From: Azadirachta indica
Taxonomy: Eukaryota > Streptophyta > Magnoliopsida > Sapindales > Meliaceae
NCBI GenBank assembly: GCA_022749755.1
Contig: CM040446.1
Location: 2,286,966-2,350,965 of the forward strand
Direction of reading: 5' to 3'
DNA length: 64,000 bases
The notes under the pieces were generated by a model. The model ran no database searches. It saw only the letters and a program-made list of their open reading frames with translations, and was not told the origin of the DNA. A program made the position numbers and the translations under genes. Shown here piece after piece: positions 48,328 to 60,435 of this stretch. Position 1 is the stretch's first letter, and every line of letters begins with the position of its first letter.

Positions 48328-49787
48328 GTATATAATAATGGGTAACGCTACAATACATACATTGACGTACAGTACATCTTTCAGCTTATTTCAATTCTTT
48401 TGTTATTTTTAATTTATAAAAAATATAACAAAAGATTAAAAAAACAAAAACAGAAGAGTTGGATAAAAATTATAAGAGTTTCTTTAATTTTTAGCCATTC
48501 CTTCATTGTAATTTTTCATTTTTAAATACAACTAAAAGTTTAAAATTATAATAAAAAGTTGAGAATAAAAATCAAATTTGGGAAAAGTAAAGTTTGGAAA
48601 ATGTAAAAAGAATCGGAAGATCACATGGGTATCTGGCCCCACTTTATCAGCCAATGTTTTGGGCTTTTAGGCCATGGAATATCTCGCTTTCTGGATCCTA
48701 CGATTCTCTCCTGTTCCCCCTCCCATCCCTCATTTTTCTTACCCATGCATTAATTGAATTAAATAAATATAAAAAAAAAAAAAGTAACCCGAAAAGAAAA
48801 CTAAAGTATGAGATAAGAACGTCCAGTCCCACACATTTTTATTCACAAATAAAGCTATATTTTTTTATTTATAACAAATAGGTCCCTCAAAGTCAAACCT
48901 ATTGAATTGACTAAACAACTTTATATCATACTGTTGAGTTTAACAGTTAAAATATTACTGTGAACTTATCACTAAAGGGTGCTTAGTGCTTACAAAAAAA
49001 AAAATTAACACTGAAGGGTATTTAAGGGGTTTTAGTAGAGATTACAAATTGGGGACCTTTGTGCATAAACTAGATAACAGTTACTTTTATTCATAATAAT
49101 GTATCAATTTAAGGGCTTAATGTTACTATCTCGTTAATGAAATATGAACGAACTAAATGTCTTACCGGGAACATCGTACGATCATCTGAGACGTTCTTCT
49201 TCATCATCAGCAGCGTCATCAACGGCCTAGAACCCTCTCCTGATCTACTATGTCCCACAAAACAAAATAAGAATCAAATTCAGACAAAAGTTTTCACGGA
49301 CCAAAATGCACACAAAGGACAATAAAAAATTACAACCAAGCCCTCCTCCTTCTCATCATCACCATTTTCTTCTTCTCACCTGGAGAAAAAATTCCTCATC
49401 AGGAAATCTTCAAACTCCATCTTCTCCATTGAACTCATCACCATTAATGCTGCAAATACCACAAACCCCACCAAATGCCTGCACCCCGAAATCTAAAAAA
49501 TCATTTCAAATAAAAAGAAAAGAAAAATTCCATGGGAGAAATATATATTAATTATATATATATATATCTTACGTCCAGATGTTTAGGGTTTCGTTGTGCC
49601 AAGAAAACAAGCTGAAGAGGGCATGCTTCAATGGCCATTCGCATCTGTAATAATCCAATATGTATTCATTGTCTTTCAAGTAATCAGGCAAGTCCTGAAA
49701 CTTCACCAATCTTCTCTCAAATCCCGTCTCCTTCTTCTTCTTGCCACCTTTTTTCCTCTCATACTGTTGTTGTTGTTGTTGTTGCAT
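47025..49787 (-). CDS. HHP4: Heptahelical (PAQR/HlyIII-family) membrane protein, HHP4-like, with a phase conflict
   Basis: Three minus-strand exons: 49573-49787, 49380-49478 and 47025-47702. Exon 1 has a poly-Gln start (seven CAA codons), a basic patch (GGKKKKE), and the family blocks [20 protein letters not shown] and [12 protein letters not shown]. Exon 2 continues [17 protein letters not shown], the first membrane helix. Exon 3 holds the remaining helices with [42 protein letters not shown], and [20 protein letters not shown]. The His and Asp of these motifs correspond to the PAQR metal site. The family includes adiponectin receptors and plant HHPs linked to hormone or sugar responses. Exons 1 and 2 join correctly, but exon 2 ends in phase 2 whereas exon 3 from its best acceptor (47702) reads in phase 0, leaving a one-base conflict. 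Either a base is missing (for instance in the T6 run in exon 2) or a weaker acceptor at 47667 is used. Confidence 0.8.
48285..48328 (+). repeat. (CT)n(TA)n compound microsatellite
   Basis: About eleven CT units run directly into about eleven TA units, within the long HHP4-like intron 2. Confidence 0.9.
48860..49070 (+). repeat. Diverged copy of the dispersed small element family
   Basis: The left part ttatttataacaaataggtc and the right part aaattggggacctttgtgcat resemble blocks in the elements at 54374-54565 and 57507-57587. It lies in the HHP4-like intron. Clear termini are absent. Confidence 0.4.
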
Positions 49788-52700
49788 GGTTGAAATTTGT
49801 TTGTGATCAGGTCTCGCCGGAATATTCCCAGGTGGGATAGGTTTTCCGGCGAGAAAGAAGAGTAGGGTTGAATTATTCCGGCGGATCTAGTATGACGTTT
49901 GAACGTTCTCCTACATTCCTGTATATATAACATCCAAGTGGATGCGTGGGAACCAATTGGTCTATAACAGCTACGCACTCAAACATGATATCTTTTTTTT
50001 TTTTTTTATAATTTTCTTAAAATAATATTTTGTAAAAACGTGGCGGCAAATTATTGGAGTAAACAGTCGGTTTTTAAAATTTTTTTATTTCTTGTTTTTA
50101 TTTGTAGATTGCTTGTAAGGATTCGAAAAGAATAAATTATTTACGACAGCATGAAGTAAGAGTAAAAATTGTTTTTAAATTAACATACTATTAAATACTA
50201 ACAATATTATATAAATTTTTACGAATACAACTCGGACTTTTCTATTGTAGATTTATAACCAAAAAGAAAAACCTAATTAAATTTGAATATCCAACTATTA
50301 CTATAGGTATAAGTTTATTTATCATTTATAAGAGATATGTATTTAACCTTTTTTTTGTCATTTTTTAAAAAAAAGTACTAAAATACCTAATATTATAATG
50401 AAGTACTTTCACGTGCTATTTTAAATATTAACATATTTGTTAATTTAAAATTTATTTTTAGTGCTATTTTGAAAATGAATAATCAAATTAATATTTATGT
50501 TTCTCGATTTGATGACTACTTACTTAATATTAAATTTACTCTGCTAAATGAGTTCTTTTTTTTTTAATCTTTTTATATTTTTTATTTTAGTGCCAATTAA
50601 TAAAATGCAAATTGGATGGTAGGTAGGAAATGTGATTCTAGTGATATAAACAAAAGGGGAAAATTTTCATCATCATTATTAACATGTTGAAACATACACG
50701 AAAGCTTGATGTCTTTGGTTTCAAGTGTATTGTTCATAATGCAAGCTTTATGTCGATTCGTTTCTAAGTTTTTATTGTGTGTGAATATGTCTAACCCTTT
50801 TTAAGAAAAAATAAATTATATATGCAAACATGAGAAAAAGATTATGTCCATTTTCATAACAAATTATTATGCTTACCTAAGAATATTTCCTCTTCACAAT
50901 GCCAACCCAAAATGGAAAGTTGGAGTAATTGCTAAGTTTCTTTTCTTTTAAATTTATATAACATATATAATGAGATAATTATGCTTATAAATTATATATC
51001 AATCAATTAATGTAACAAATTAATGATATTAACTAAATATTTAATATATATGATATTTGTGATATTTCTTTATCCAACATGCTTAAAATATGATTTTTTA
51101 GGTTTAGTGCAAATAGTATAAAATACACTTAACATTATCTGGTTAGTTCAATTTTAAGTAATAATAGGGACTATAGATTGGTTGAATAATTGAGACCTAG
51201 CTAAAATTAAAGTCCAGAAAATGATACGACACCCATTTAATTTTTTCACAAATAATTCGGCGAACAAGCCCCAACGAGTATAACCCAAAAAAGGAACTCA
51301 TAGTCTTTTTATCCATCAATTAAGTTTTGAATATAAATTACTATTAAGATATAACACAATTAATTTAAATAGAAATAAGATAGGACCAATTTGAAAGAAG
51401 AAAGTAAAGTGTAAGGAGAAGATCTTTTTTACATCTAAACAAATTTACTAATTGATAGCAGGTGATCAAATTTAATATCAATAAAAATAAAATATGATGT
51501 TTGATAAGTAAGATTTTTCATTTCCATCTAATTTTCTTTTAAAAAAAATGAAATACATATTAATTTATTTAAAAATGAAAATATATATCATGATTTAGAG
51601 AAAAGAATTACCAATATAAAGTTATCTCATAGCTTTAAAAATTTAAAAATATATTTCATTTGCTTTAAGTTTTATATATGTATATACGTGACGGCAATGC
51701 CACTAAACAAAGCAAAAGCCAGCTAGCATCAGCAAAAAGACCAAATTCAAATTTGAAGTAAGAAGGCTCCATTAATTTCTGAAAGTAAACTCATCCATTA
51801 TTGAACTTAAACATCAGGTTTGATAATTAATGGCAAAGTAATATGTTTGCATGCTATAAAAGTGTTTTCTAAAAGTGTTTTTGATGTTGTTAAAACTTTT
51901 CCACATTAAGTTCTGTAGTATTACTTAAATTAAAATAAATTTAAATGTTGATGATTGTTAATATATTTTTCGCTAGCTTTAATACTGCAAGTAAAATTGA
52001 AATATAAAATTTTCTTTTATTAATTTTATTTCGATAAAATCTAGAAATTTGTATTTGTTTTTAGAGGAGATTTATGTTTAGACTTAGCTTGAAATTTAAT
52101 TTCAATTCAATAAAAAAGGTGAAGGTTGTTGACCTAATTAAATTATTTATGTATGTCCAAATATTTTAACGCAGTTGGCCAATGTTTTAGGCACAAAATA
52201 TTGACAACACATTCAAAAATTCTATATTATAATTAATAATTCGAGTCAATAAACTTGGAGAAAAATCGACTGTTTGCCAGCAATTACAGGTTGTTCAGCT
52301 GATTGAGCTCTGGATGTTGGCCTAAACAAAATTTAAAAAAAAAAAAAAAGAAAATTTTTTTAATTGAATAATAAAAATTAATTATAAAATTAATTGTGTC
52401 TTGTGTTTTAATTAATTGTATGCCATTATTCCACGAATCCTCACTTCAAAATCTGTGTAGGATTTAATTTATATTGACATAATATCAAGAAAAAGAGAGA
52501 GTAAGACAAAATTGTATTTTTTTAAATATTAAAATTTACTAATTTTTATAATTATAATTTTATTAGAGTCAAAATGCATACTATTGTGATACTATCCACA
52601 AAAATTGTAATTAAAGAAGTTTGTATTTTAAAAATTCTATAAAATCAAATATTTAGAGCGTATTAAAATTGAACTTTGATCTGGTGGATGAAAGTTGTTG

Positions 52701-55051
52701 CATGTAGGCCCATTGTTGGCATTTGCAAATGGGCCAAATTTTAGTAGCTCAAGATTATAGGGTAACAATTTGATAAGAAGGTCCAAATCCAACTCAAATT
52801 GTATTAATCAAGAACAAAATCAAAATTAGATATTACAAGATCGAATAGCTTCTCCGTGGTATAATTTTTGTAATAATTTATAATTGCATAAAAGTAAGAT
52901 CGGTGACATTTAATTTTTTATATTGTAATTTATGAATTATTAAATTTATATATTCTTAACAATTAATTGAAAGTACATTTAGTATAATTAAATATATAGG
53001 CTTTTCAATTTATTAATATTCTTTCTCTCTTAATGTAGGCCTTATACTGCTCTAGGGTTCATAATCTGATAGCTATGTGCATTGTGCACTTAATTAAATA
53101 TTTATTAAAAATAATAATAGTAAAATTGAAGATTAAGGATAATCCAAAAACAGTGAATTTTTAACTTGGTGTTCTTGACATTTTGTAAAATAAAGAAGAG
53201 AAATTTTTGGTTATGAAAATAAAAAAATAGAAAATTATCCGAATCAAAAGAGATTTTTTTATAATAAAGCGGTTATACATTTTTCAAAAGCTAAGATTTC
53301 AAATAATATCTAATGATGAAATTGACTTATGGATCCCACATCTTATATATTATTATTGACAAATTAATTATAAATTAATATCCTTATCCAAATATCTAAA
53401 ATGTCTTTTTTTTTAAAAAAAATACACACACATATATATATATATATAAACCCTAAGGATTAAGACAAATATAAGTACTTTAGATAATAAAAAGAGGAAA
53501 AAAAATTAACCCTTATTTAATTTGCACTAGCTAGCTACAAGCTATATATATAGGTGACCAAAAATATAGATATGCAATGAAATTGATAAAATATTTTGTT
53601 ATAAGTATTTTCATGTTTGTATTGCTGAAATTAGGTGATCTACAATATGGGTGTTATAGCTAGGAATGGACAATAGGTGATGAATTAATTACAACCAAAT
53701 TTTAATTAATTTAATTTCCAAAAATAATATGATGATTTTAATTTCTAAAGTGTATAATTTGGTTAGAAAATATGGAGAGTCATTAAATCATCGGTGTGGG
53801 CATGCTTTTATAATTCAAACTTCTGTGGCCCTACAGAGTGGTATATATATATATATATGAAAATTTGTAGCAATAAATTCAAAAGAAATTGTATGTAGAG
53901 AAAGCCTTTTAAATAAAAAAAATAAAAAGACACTATGATATATCATAATGTAAATTAATAAAAAGATACTATCATAGGATCTACATGAATGATTATATGA
54001 TGTATGTATATAAAAAAATGAATATGAAACGTGTTATATATGTAATTTTATGATATGGAGATATAGTATATATGTATATACTATATGGATTTTATTTATG
54101 CGTGTCTTACATCAAAAGTTGAAGACAATATTCTAACATTATTCTTGTAAACTTTGGCATTTTGTAGGCTAATTAATTTTTGAAGCATTTCAATAGAAAT
54201 TCAAGTGATTGGCCATCATCAACAAGAAGATCATATATAATAACTTAATCATATATCCAATTCATCCAATCAATAGAATCTTATATTTTAACTTGGAATC
54301 TTTTATCCCAACCCATATATTGATGGATTGATCCGCTCCAATTATTATTTTTCAAGCATATTATATACACATTGGGATAATAACACCTAGATCCCTGATT
54401 TTTTTATTTATAACAAAGAGGTCCCTTAATGCTATTGAAATAGTAAAATTACTCCCATAGTATCAAATTTTCACTGTTGTAATACTAAAAAATTATAGAC
54501 CTTTGTATCTTTTGTGAAAACAAAATATATATATATATATGTAGGGATTCGGATGTTATTAACCCTATACATACACATAAACTGTACATTAACAATGACA
54601 ATACGGATACAGGTAGCAAAATGAAATTATGAGATAAAGAACAAATAAAAAGAATTAGCTTCTAAATTAAGGCATAAAAGGGATTAAATCATTTGGGTAT
54701 AATTCAATATGATTGTGATAGCACATACCACAGAGTTAGGTGAAGACAATCAAGAACAGCCCATACAAAGCCGCTTATAGACGGCCACAAACAGCTTGAA
54801 TTTCTTTTAAAATAAATATTTTCATCAAAATTTTAAAATTTTATTTTATGGAGCCGGCTGTCTGCATGTAATGTTGCCAGCCCATACAATTTCAACCCTT
54901 TTCTATTTGCCTGTCTTCCTTGTAATTCCTTTAAAAACCTCTTCATTGGAGGACCAAGTCATTTCTTAATTTCAATTTTTCTTCTCTCACTTTCGACTTC
55001 TTCATCCATAGAAAACAACACAGTGAAGCTTTTGGATTACTCACTGCTTTC
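49788..55051. other. Divergent spacer between HHP4-like and WRI4-like genes
   Basis: The HHP4-like promoter and leader occupy about 49788-50000. The rest is 5 kb of AT-rich DNA with short AT microsatellites (for example near 53437 and 53842) and one small inverted-repeat element (54374-54565). From about 54.85 kb the sequence becomes the WRI4-like leader, with CT-rich tracts before the ATG. No coding sequence or tRNA is recognised in between. Confidence 0.65.
54374..54565. mobile_element. 192-bp MITE-like element with terminal inverted repeats
   Basis: The left end, gggataataacacctagatc, and the reverse complement of the right end, gggttaataacatccgaatc, match at 18 of the first 23 positions. 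The flanks share tataca, a possible but imperfect target duplication. The interior is AT-rich and non-coding and contains ataacaaagaggtccct. A 20-bp block from its right end, tagggattcggatgttatta, recurs exactly at 57568-57587. Size and structure suggest a non-autonomous DNA transposon, with the superfamily unknown. Confidence 0.5.
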
Positions 55052-58000
55052 ATGGCGAAGTTATCACAGCAGAATCAGAAAAACAATCCAAATGTTAACA
55101 ATAATAGTAACAATAATAATAATGGTGTAACCAAGGTGAAACGAACAAGGAGAAGTGTTCCTAGAGACTCTCCTACTCAACGAAGCTCGATTTATCGAGG
55201 TGTCACTAGGCAAGTAGCACTGCAAATGATTCATATTTTTCTGCTTTCATTTCTAAAATTTGTTTCCATTTTTGTATATTTAGTTTCTCCTCTGAAATGG
55301 GGTTCATGCATGTTTCAGGCATCGTTGGACAGGAAGATACGAAGCTCATTTGTGGGATAAGAATTGCTGGAATGAATCACAGAATAAGAAAGGAAGACAA
55401 GGTTTATTTTCAATCTAGATAGAATTTTCTCTTTACATATCAATTATGGGGCAATTTTATTGATGGTTTTTTCTCTTTTTGTTTCTGGTTTTTTGTTGGC
55501 CGTTTTGCGCTGGGATTCAACTCAAATGCAGTCTATCTTGGTATGTTTCAATTTCATTGCTTGCATTTCCTTGATATGAACATATTTGCAGAATAATTTC
55601 GCAGGTTCTGAATCCATGGTGAAATCAATTGTTTAATATGTATTCAGGTGCTTATGATGATGAAGAAGCAGCAGCCCATGCATATGATTTAGCAGCACTG
55701 AAATACTGGGGCCAAGACACCATTCTTAACTTTCCTGTGAGTTCTCTTTCTCATTTCTCTTTAATTAACCTCTTTATTTGTTCAGCACTTACTCTAATTG
55801 ATTCATCCAAAGTGAAAGCTCATGAGAAATTTATTTATTTGTTGTAGTTATCAACTTACGAAAAGGAATTGAAAGATATGGAGGGTCAAACAAGGGAAGA
55901 ATATATTGGATCATTGAGAAGGTAAGGTTCTTGAATTTATAATCAATGAGAGAGTAAAATAATTAATTAATTTGCAACATTTAATTATACCGATCTGTTA
56001 GTTTATTGAATCAATTCTGATGAAGATCACAACATTTGCAGGAAAAGCAGTGGCTTTTCTCGAGGAGTTTCAAAATATAGAGGTGTTGCCAGGTTAAATT
56101 CATGCATTCAAATCTTAGTTATATATATTTGTAAAATTTGTATTGGGCTTTTTTTTTTTTCCCTTTATGTTGAACAGTTTTCAATGGATATCAATTAATG
56201 AATTTTGAATCATACATTGTAGCAACGCAACTGCATGTACATTCTTTCAATGAAAATTTTCCCAACTACTAACAAAATTACTTTCCTTTTTTCCCTTTCT
56301 CTCTTTAAATTGACACGTTATTTTTTAGTACTTTTTTTTCTTATCAATTTAACATTATGACAACTGTACCCTAACAACAATCACCAAAATTTTTCAAGTA
56401 TATGTTCTAAATTTTTTATTGATATTTTTAACTTATTTGTTATATTTTAATTAATTAAAATTTATTTAATTAATTTCATTTGGTTTTCTTCAACACATGC
56501 AGACATCATCACAATGGTAGATGGGAAGCTCGGATTGGAAGAGTGTTTGGCAACAAGTATCTTTATCTTGGAACTTATGGTAATTATGCCTTAAACCATT
56601 CTTATTTTAAATAAAATAAAAAAATAATTGTGCTAATTTAATCGAATAAAAAAATCTCAAAAAATCAATAAAAAAAATAAAGATTTCAAATATAACATAA
56701 TTGATTTGACTGTTATATATATTAAAGTCTTTCACCATCCCCAGTGAAAGAGATAAATGAAATGAAAACAACTCAGAAAACAATTAGTGTGTCAATAATC
56801 TTATCAGTAGTATAAGATAATTGGAAAAGTGTTGCATCAAATTGGGTTAATAAATTTACTTTAGAATATTAAAATATTCGTTAATGAACCTCTTTCCATT
56901 TGTCTGCAAATATGGACCCAATAATTATCAAATATAGTCAGTTAATTGGCGGTTGGCCAAGCAAACCATAACTGAAGCACATACACACTTAATTATTAGC
57001 ATGCACCCATAGGTGGCATAATTTAATATTAATTAATAATACGAAATCACAGTCAATTTGATGGGCATGCTCCACCAACCCTAATCATTTAATATTTAGT
57101 TATTTACTTTCTCTCCTTAACAAAATTCAACTCATCCATTCATAAATTATTTATAAAATTTTTAATTCATTTATAAAATTGGATAATATCATTCAGGTTT
57201 TCATATTCATATTTTCCTTTTTTTTTTTAAATAAGAAAAATAGTTTACACATTCACAATAAAAATAAATGTTAGATGTTCTAAATTTTGTATTTTAATTG
57301 TGTGGGTGTAATGTCACATTTATCAAATGAATGATATATATTAATAATTCTTATTTATTAATGAATGTAATATTATTTACGATAAAAAATTTGAGATATA
57401 TATTATTATTCATATAACAAAATCCTTGACCATTATTAAATTTTGATCCTCAAAATATCAGTGTGTAACTCAACACTAAATGGTATTTTAATCATTTTGG
57501 ATATAAATTGGGGACCTATTTGTCATAAATAAAAACATTGTGCTTTTGTTTTAGAAAATGTCATAAATAGGGATTCGGATGTTATTACGCGTTTTCATAT
57601 CACCATACTTTCCTAATTACCGCATTAAATTTTTTTGCAGCTACTCAAGAAGAAGCTGCCACAGCATACGACATGGCGGCAATTGAGTACCGTGGATTAA
57701 ACGCAGTCACCAACTTTGACCTCAGTCGTTACATCAAGTGGCTGAAACCTAATCATCAACCCAACGTTATCAATCCTGTTCATCATCACTTCAACCCTAA
57801 TCAGACAGTGGACACAACCCCATCTTCATCGTCATCAGCAATCAACGGTAACACTTACCATCTTCAAGATTTGAACTTAAGCTTCTTTAATAACAACAAT
57901 AATAACCACACTACGAGTACTGCTGCAACAGTCAGTGAATTACCTCCACTGACTGATAAGCCAGTGCGTCCGGTAAATGCCACTTCAGCCCTAGGGCTGC

Positions 58001-58239
58001 TCCTTCAGTCGTCCAAGTTTAAGGAGATGATGGAGATGACTTCATCGGATGCTGATCATTGCTCGTCAACTCCTTTAATGGAGTCTGATCGGTTGCAGTG
58101 CAGCTTCCCTGAAGACATTCAGACCTACTTTGGTGGTTGTCAGGATTCGGGAAGCTATGGTGAAGGAGACGATGATATTTTCTTTCGTGAGCTTAACTCT
58201 CTCGTTCCACCGATGTTTCAGTGCGACTTTGATGCTTAG
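55052..58239 (+). CDS. WRI4: AP2/ERF transcription factor with two AP2 domains, WRINKLED4-like
   Basis: Eight exons, 55052-55209, 55319-55401, 55532-55540, 55648-55736, 55848-55921, 56042-56092, 56503-56579 and 57641-58239, encode 379 residues. An Asn/Gln-rich start and a basic stretch ([13 protein letters not shown]) precede AP2-1 at about 46-112 ([20 protein letters not shown]) and AP2-2 at about 149-207 ([20 protein letters not shown]), joined by the conserved [20 protein letters not shown] linker. The tail contains [11 protein letters not shown] and an acidic end. This is the WRI/AP2 class: WRI1 drives seed oil synthesis genes, and WRI3/WRI4 supply fatty acids for cutin and wax in vegetative and floral tissue. 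[16 protein letters not shown] and VYLGAYDDEE favour WRI4 over WRI1, but WRI3 is close. Intron 1 has a GC donor (AG then gcaagt) and exon 3 is only 9 nt, coding the VYL part of VYLG. The 1-kb intron 7 contains a copy of a dispersed repeat. Confidence 0.9.
55210..55318 (+). other. GC-AG intron of the WRI4-like gene
   Basis: Conserved coding sequence GVTR|HRWTGR fixes the exon borders. The intron begins gcaagt after ACTAG and ends tttcag. The donor AG|GCAAGT is the usual form of the rare GC-AG U2-type splice site. Confidence 0.85.
55532..55540 (+). other. 9-nt microexon (VYL) of the WRI4-like gene
   Basis: The nine bases tctatcttg lie between an acceptor ending atgcag and a donor gtatgt. They complete V-Y-L-G between GRQ in exon 2 and AYDDEE in exon 4, phase 1 on both sides. 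A microexon of this size and sequence is conserved in AP2 and WRI genes. Confidence 0.9.
57507..57587 (+). repeat. Partial copy of the small dispersed element in WRI4-like intron 7
   Basis: It contains aaattggggacctatttgtc and ends tagggattcggatgttatta at 57568-57587, identical over 20 bp to the right end of the element at 54374-54565. The left terminus is not found. Confidence 0.5.
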
Positions 58240-60115
58240 AAATTTTCGTTTTCTCGTGTTAACGTGTGTTCTAAAGACATATGCTCAAAAAAGAGGCTTC
58301 GCATCTACTGCATGGATATCAAATTCAAATTCATTGTAAAACTTTCAATGCTAATAGCTTCTTTTAACACGTGTCTTTAAAACACACGTTATAACTAATC
58401 GATATTATTTTAGGAATAAAAATAAATCAACTACTGGGTCCTTTGTTAATATGAAGCCGCTCGATGTTGCTGAGCTTCGCTTAGGTGACAAAGGGATGAA
58501 GATAGAGGATAGCAATACAAGAAGAGGAAGAAATACTTAAAGATTATTTTGAAATTAAGATGATTAATTAGTTATGAATACGGTGGGACAATGTTTAGTA
58601 TTTGATTTGGTTCATTTATTGTTGTAAACCAAAAAAAAAAATAAATAAGTGTCTTTTATAATTTTTAGCTTTATTTTTTATACCACTACTCTCTTGATTC
58701 ATATATTAATATGAAGAAGAGAAAAAACAATAAGCAATTCTCATCTTTGTATGTAAAGAAGAGATTAATAGACATTTGTTTAACTTTTGTATGAATAATA
58801 AATCACACTCTCTTTTTAATTTCTATCAATATTTATATTTTGGCATTAATTTTTTGTTTCTTGTTATTAGTTGCTTCTTCCTATATGCATTATAGTTTCA
58901 TACAAGGGACCTTGTGAAAAACATAGATATTTACATATTTATATTTATATATTCTGATTTATTCAAATTTTATATAAAAATAAATAAATAAATACTATCT
59001 TACTTCACTTTGAATTGATTTATATTTAATTATAAATCTTGATATTGAATGTATGGATTAGAGCGTATTTAGTTTTGTCTTTCAATTGATGTTTTCATAA
59101 AATAAAAATAACTATGAAAATAATGCTGTTAATTTAATATTTTTGAAATTACAAATGTGTTTGATAATATTTTCTGAAAATTGTATTTTGAAAATAAGAA
59201 ATATAAATGCATCTAATAGAAATGTTTTGAAGATTTTAATTTTAATAAATTAAATATGATATGATAGTTAATATTTTGAATATATAAATTAATTTCATCA
59301 GACTTAATTGTTCTAAGAAGAAACATTACATATAGTTATGTTATTTTTTGCTATTGTTTATGAAATATTGTTTTCACAAAAATCTCTACCAAATATATAC
59401 TATATACTCAATTTTTAAAAAACAAAAATATTATTTCAGAAAACTGATGGTCTTATATACCCATTAGGTTTTAGTAGCAGATAAATTAATCGAATTGCAC
59501 TAGAAAACGGAAATTATATTTTTCCTAAAATTGATCTTCTTATCGCTGAACCAACTTTATTAACATTACTTTATTTGCAGCCCACGTTATCACACTCACC
59601 AATCACACCCTCCATTATTATGATTTAACAAAAACATCTGAGTATATTACACTCAACTTTTTAAATATACAATATTTTTCATCCCAGTTCTTTCGAAAAT
59701 AACAAAATTATGATATAAAAGTTTAATTTTAACAATTTAGTCCTTATCCTTTGCTTTTTTTTAACATTAATTCAGTAATATTTAATAATTTATATTTTAT
59801 AGTTAATACTTAATATTTAATAAGGACTAAAATATTGAAATTGAAAAAGTATATTTCTAATTTATTATTATTCTAAAGTTTAGGAATGGAAAATGTTATT
59901 ACCCTAGATTAAAATTTGTTTTTTTTCACTTTCTAACAATTATGTATATCACTCTTTTGCCACGTGATTTATTTTTATTGCGAAATAAAGAGCCGGTACT
60001 ATCACCAATTTGTTACGCAAGTTTGCGTATTTAATTAGATAGTTTATTAATTTAACATGACGTCAGAGTGAAGCTCTTCTGTTCAAATTACCCAGATGCT
60101 CTTCTATTTTCTCAG
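58240..60115. other. Intergenic: WRI4 3' UTR and AT-rich spacer
   Basis: The WRI4-like 3' UTR probably extends a few hundred bases. The rest is AT-rich. The stretch 59640-59910 has the same style of low-complexity sequence as the dispersed repeats and ends tgttattaccctag, a possible diverged terminus. No upstream exons of the quinone oxidoreductase were found here. Confidence 0.55.
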
Positions 60116-60435
60116 GACCTTTGAAGAACGCAATTACAAAGGACGCAATTGACTGGACATCTAGAGAGCCGAATGTGTGGGCTGATAAAGCAGCTGCCAT
60201 TGTAAGTGCTGGGGGAGAGTTTAGTGGTGGACGAGCACATTATCACCTTCGCCAAATTGGAGTGTATCTCGATCTTCATTTCATTAACAAGCCCGAATTT
60301 TTCTTGAATGCATTCGAACCTCCTGAAAAATTTGATAGCGATGGCAATTTGATTGACAAACAGGCCAAGGGAAACTTAGAACAAGTTCTTCTTGCCTTAA
60401 TGGCATTTACGTTGCGGCTCAAAGCTAACTATTAA
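60116..60435 (+). pseudogene. Orphan last exon of an NADPH:quinone oxidoreductase
   Basis: The frame begins right after an acceptor (ttctcag) with PLKNA and reads DWTSREPNVWADKAAAIVSA, then AHYHLRQIGVYLDLHFINKP, and ends TLRLKANY. This is the C-terminal part of the plant flavodoxin-like NADPH:quinone oxidoreductase (At3g27890 type, FMN-dependent). The N-terminal exon with the FMN-binding start is absent from the preceding 1.9 kb, so this looks like a gene fragment. The frame is free of stops. A short duplication of acgcaatt adds ITKDA between LKNA and IDW relative to the family. The missing 5' exon could lie farther away, with a very long intron that contains no gene, but the WRI4-like gene upstream makes this unlikely. 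Confidence 0.7.
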
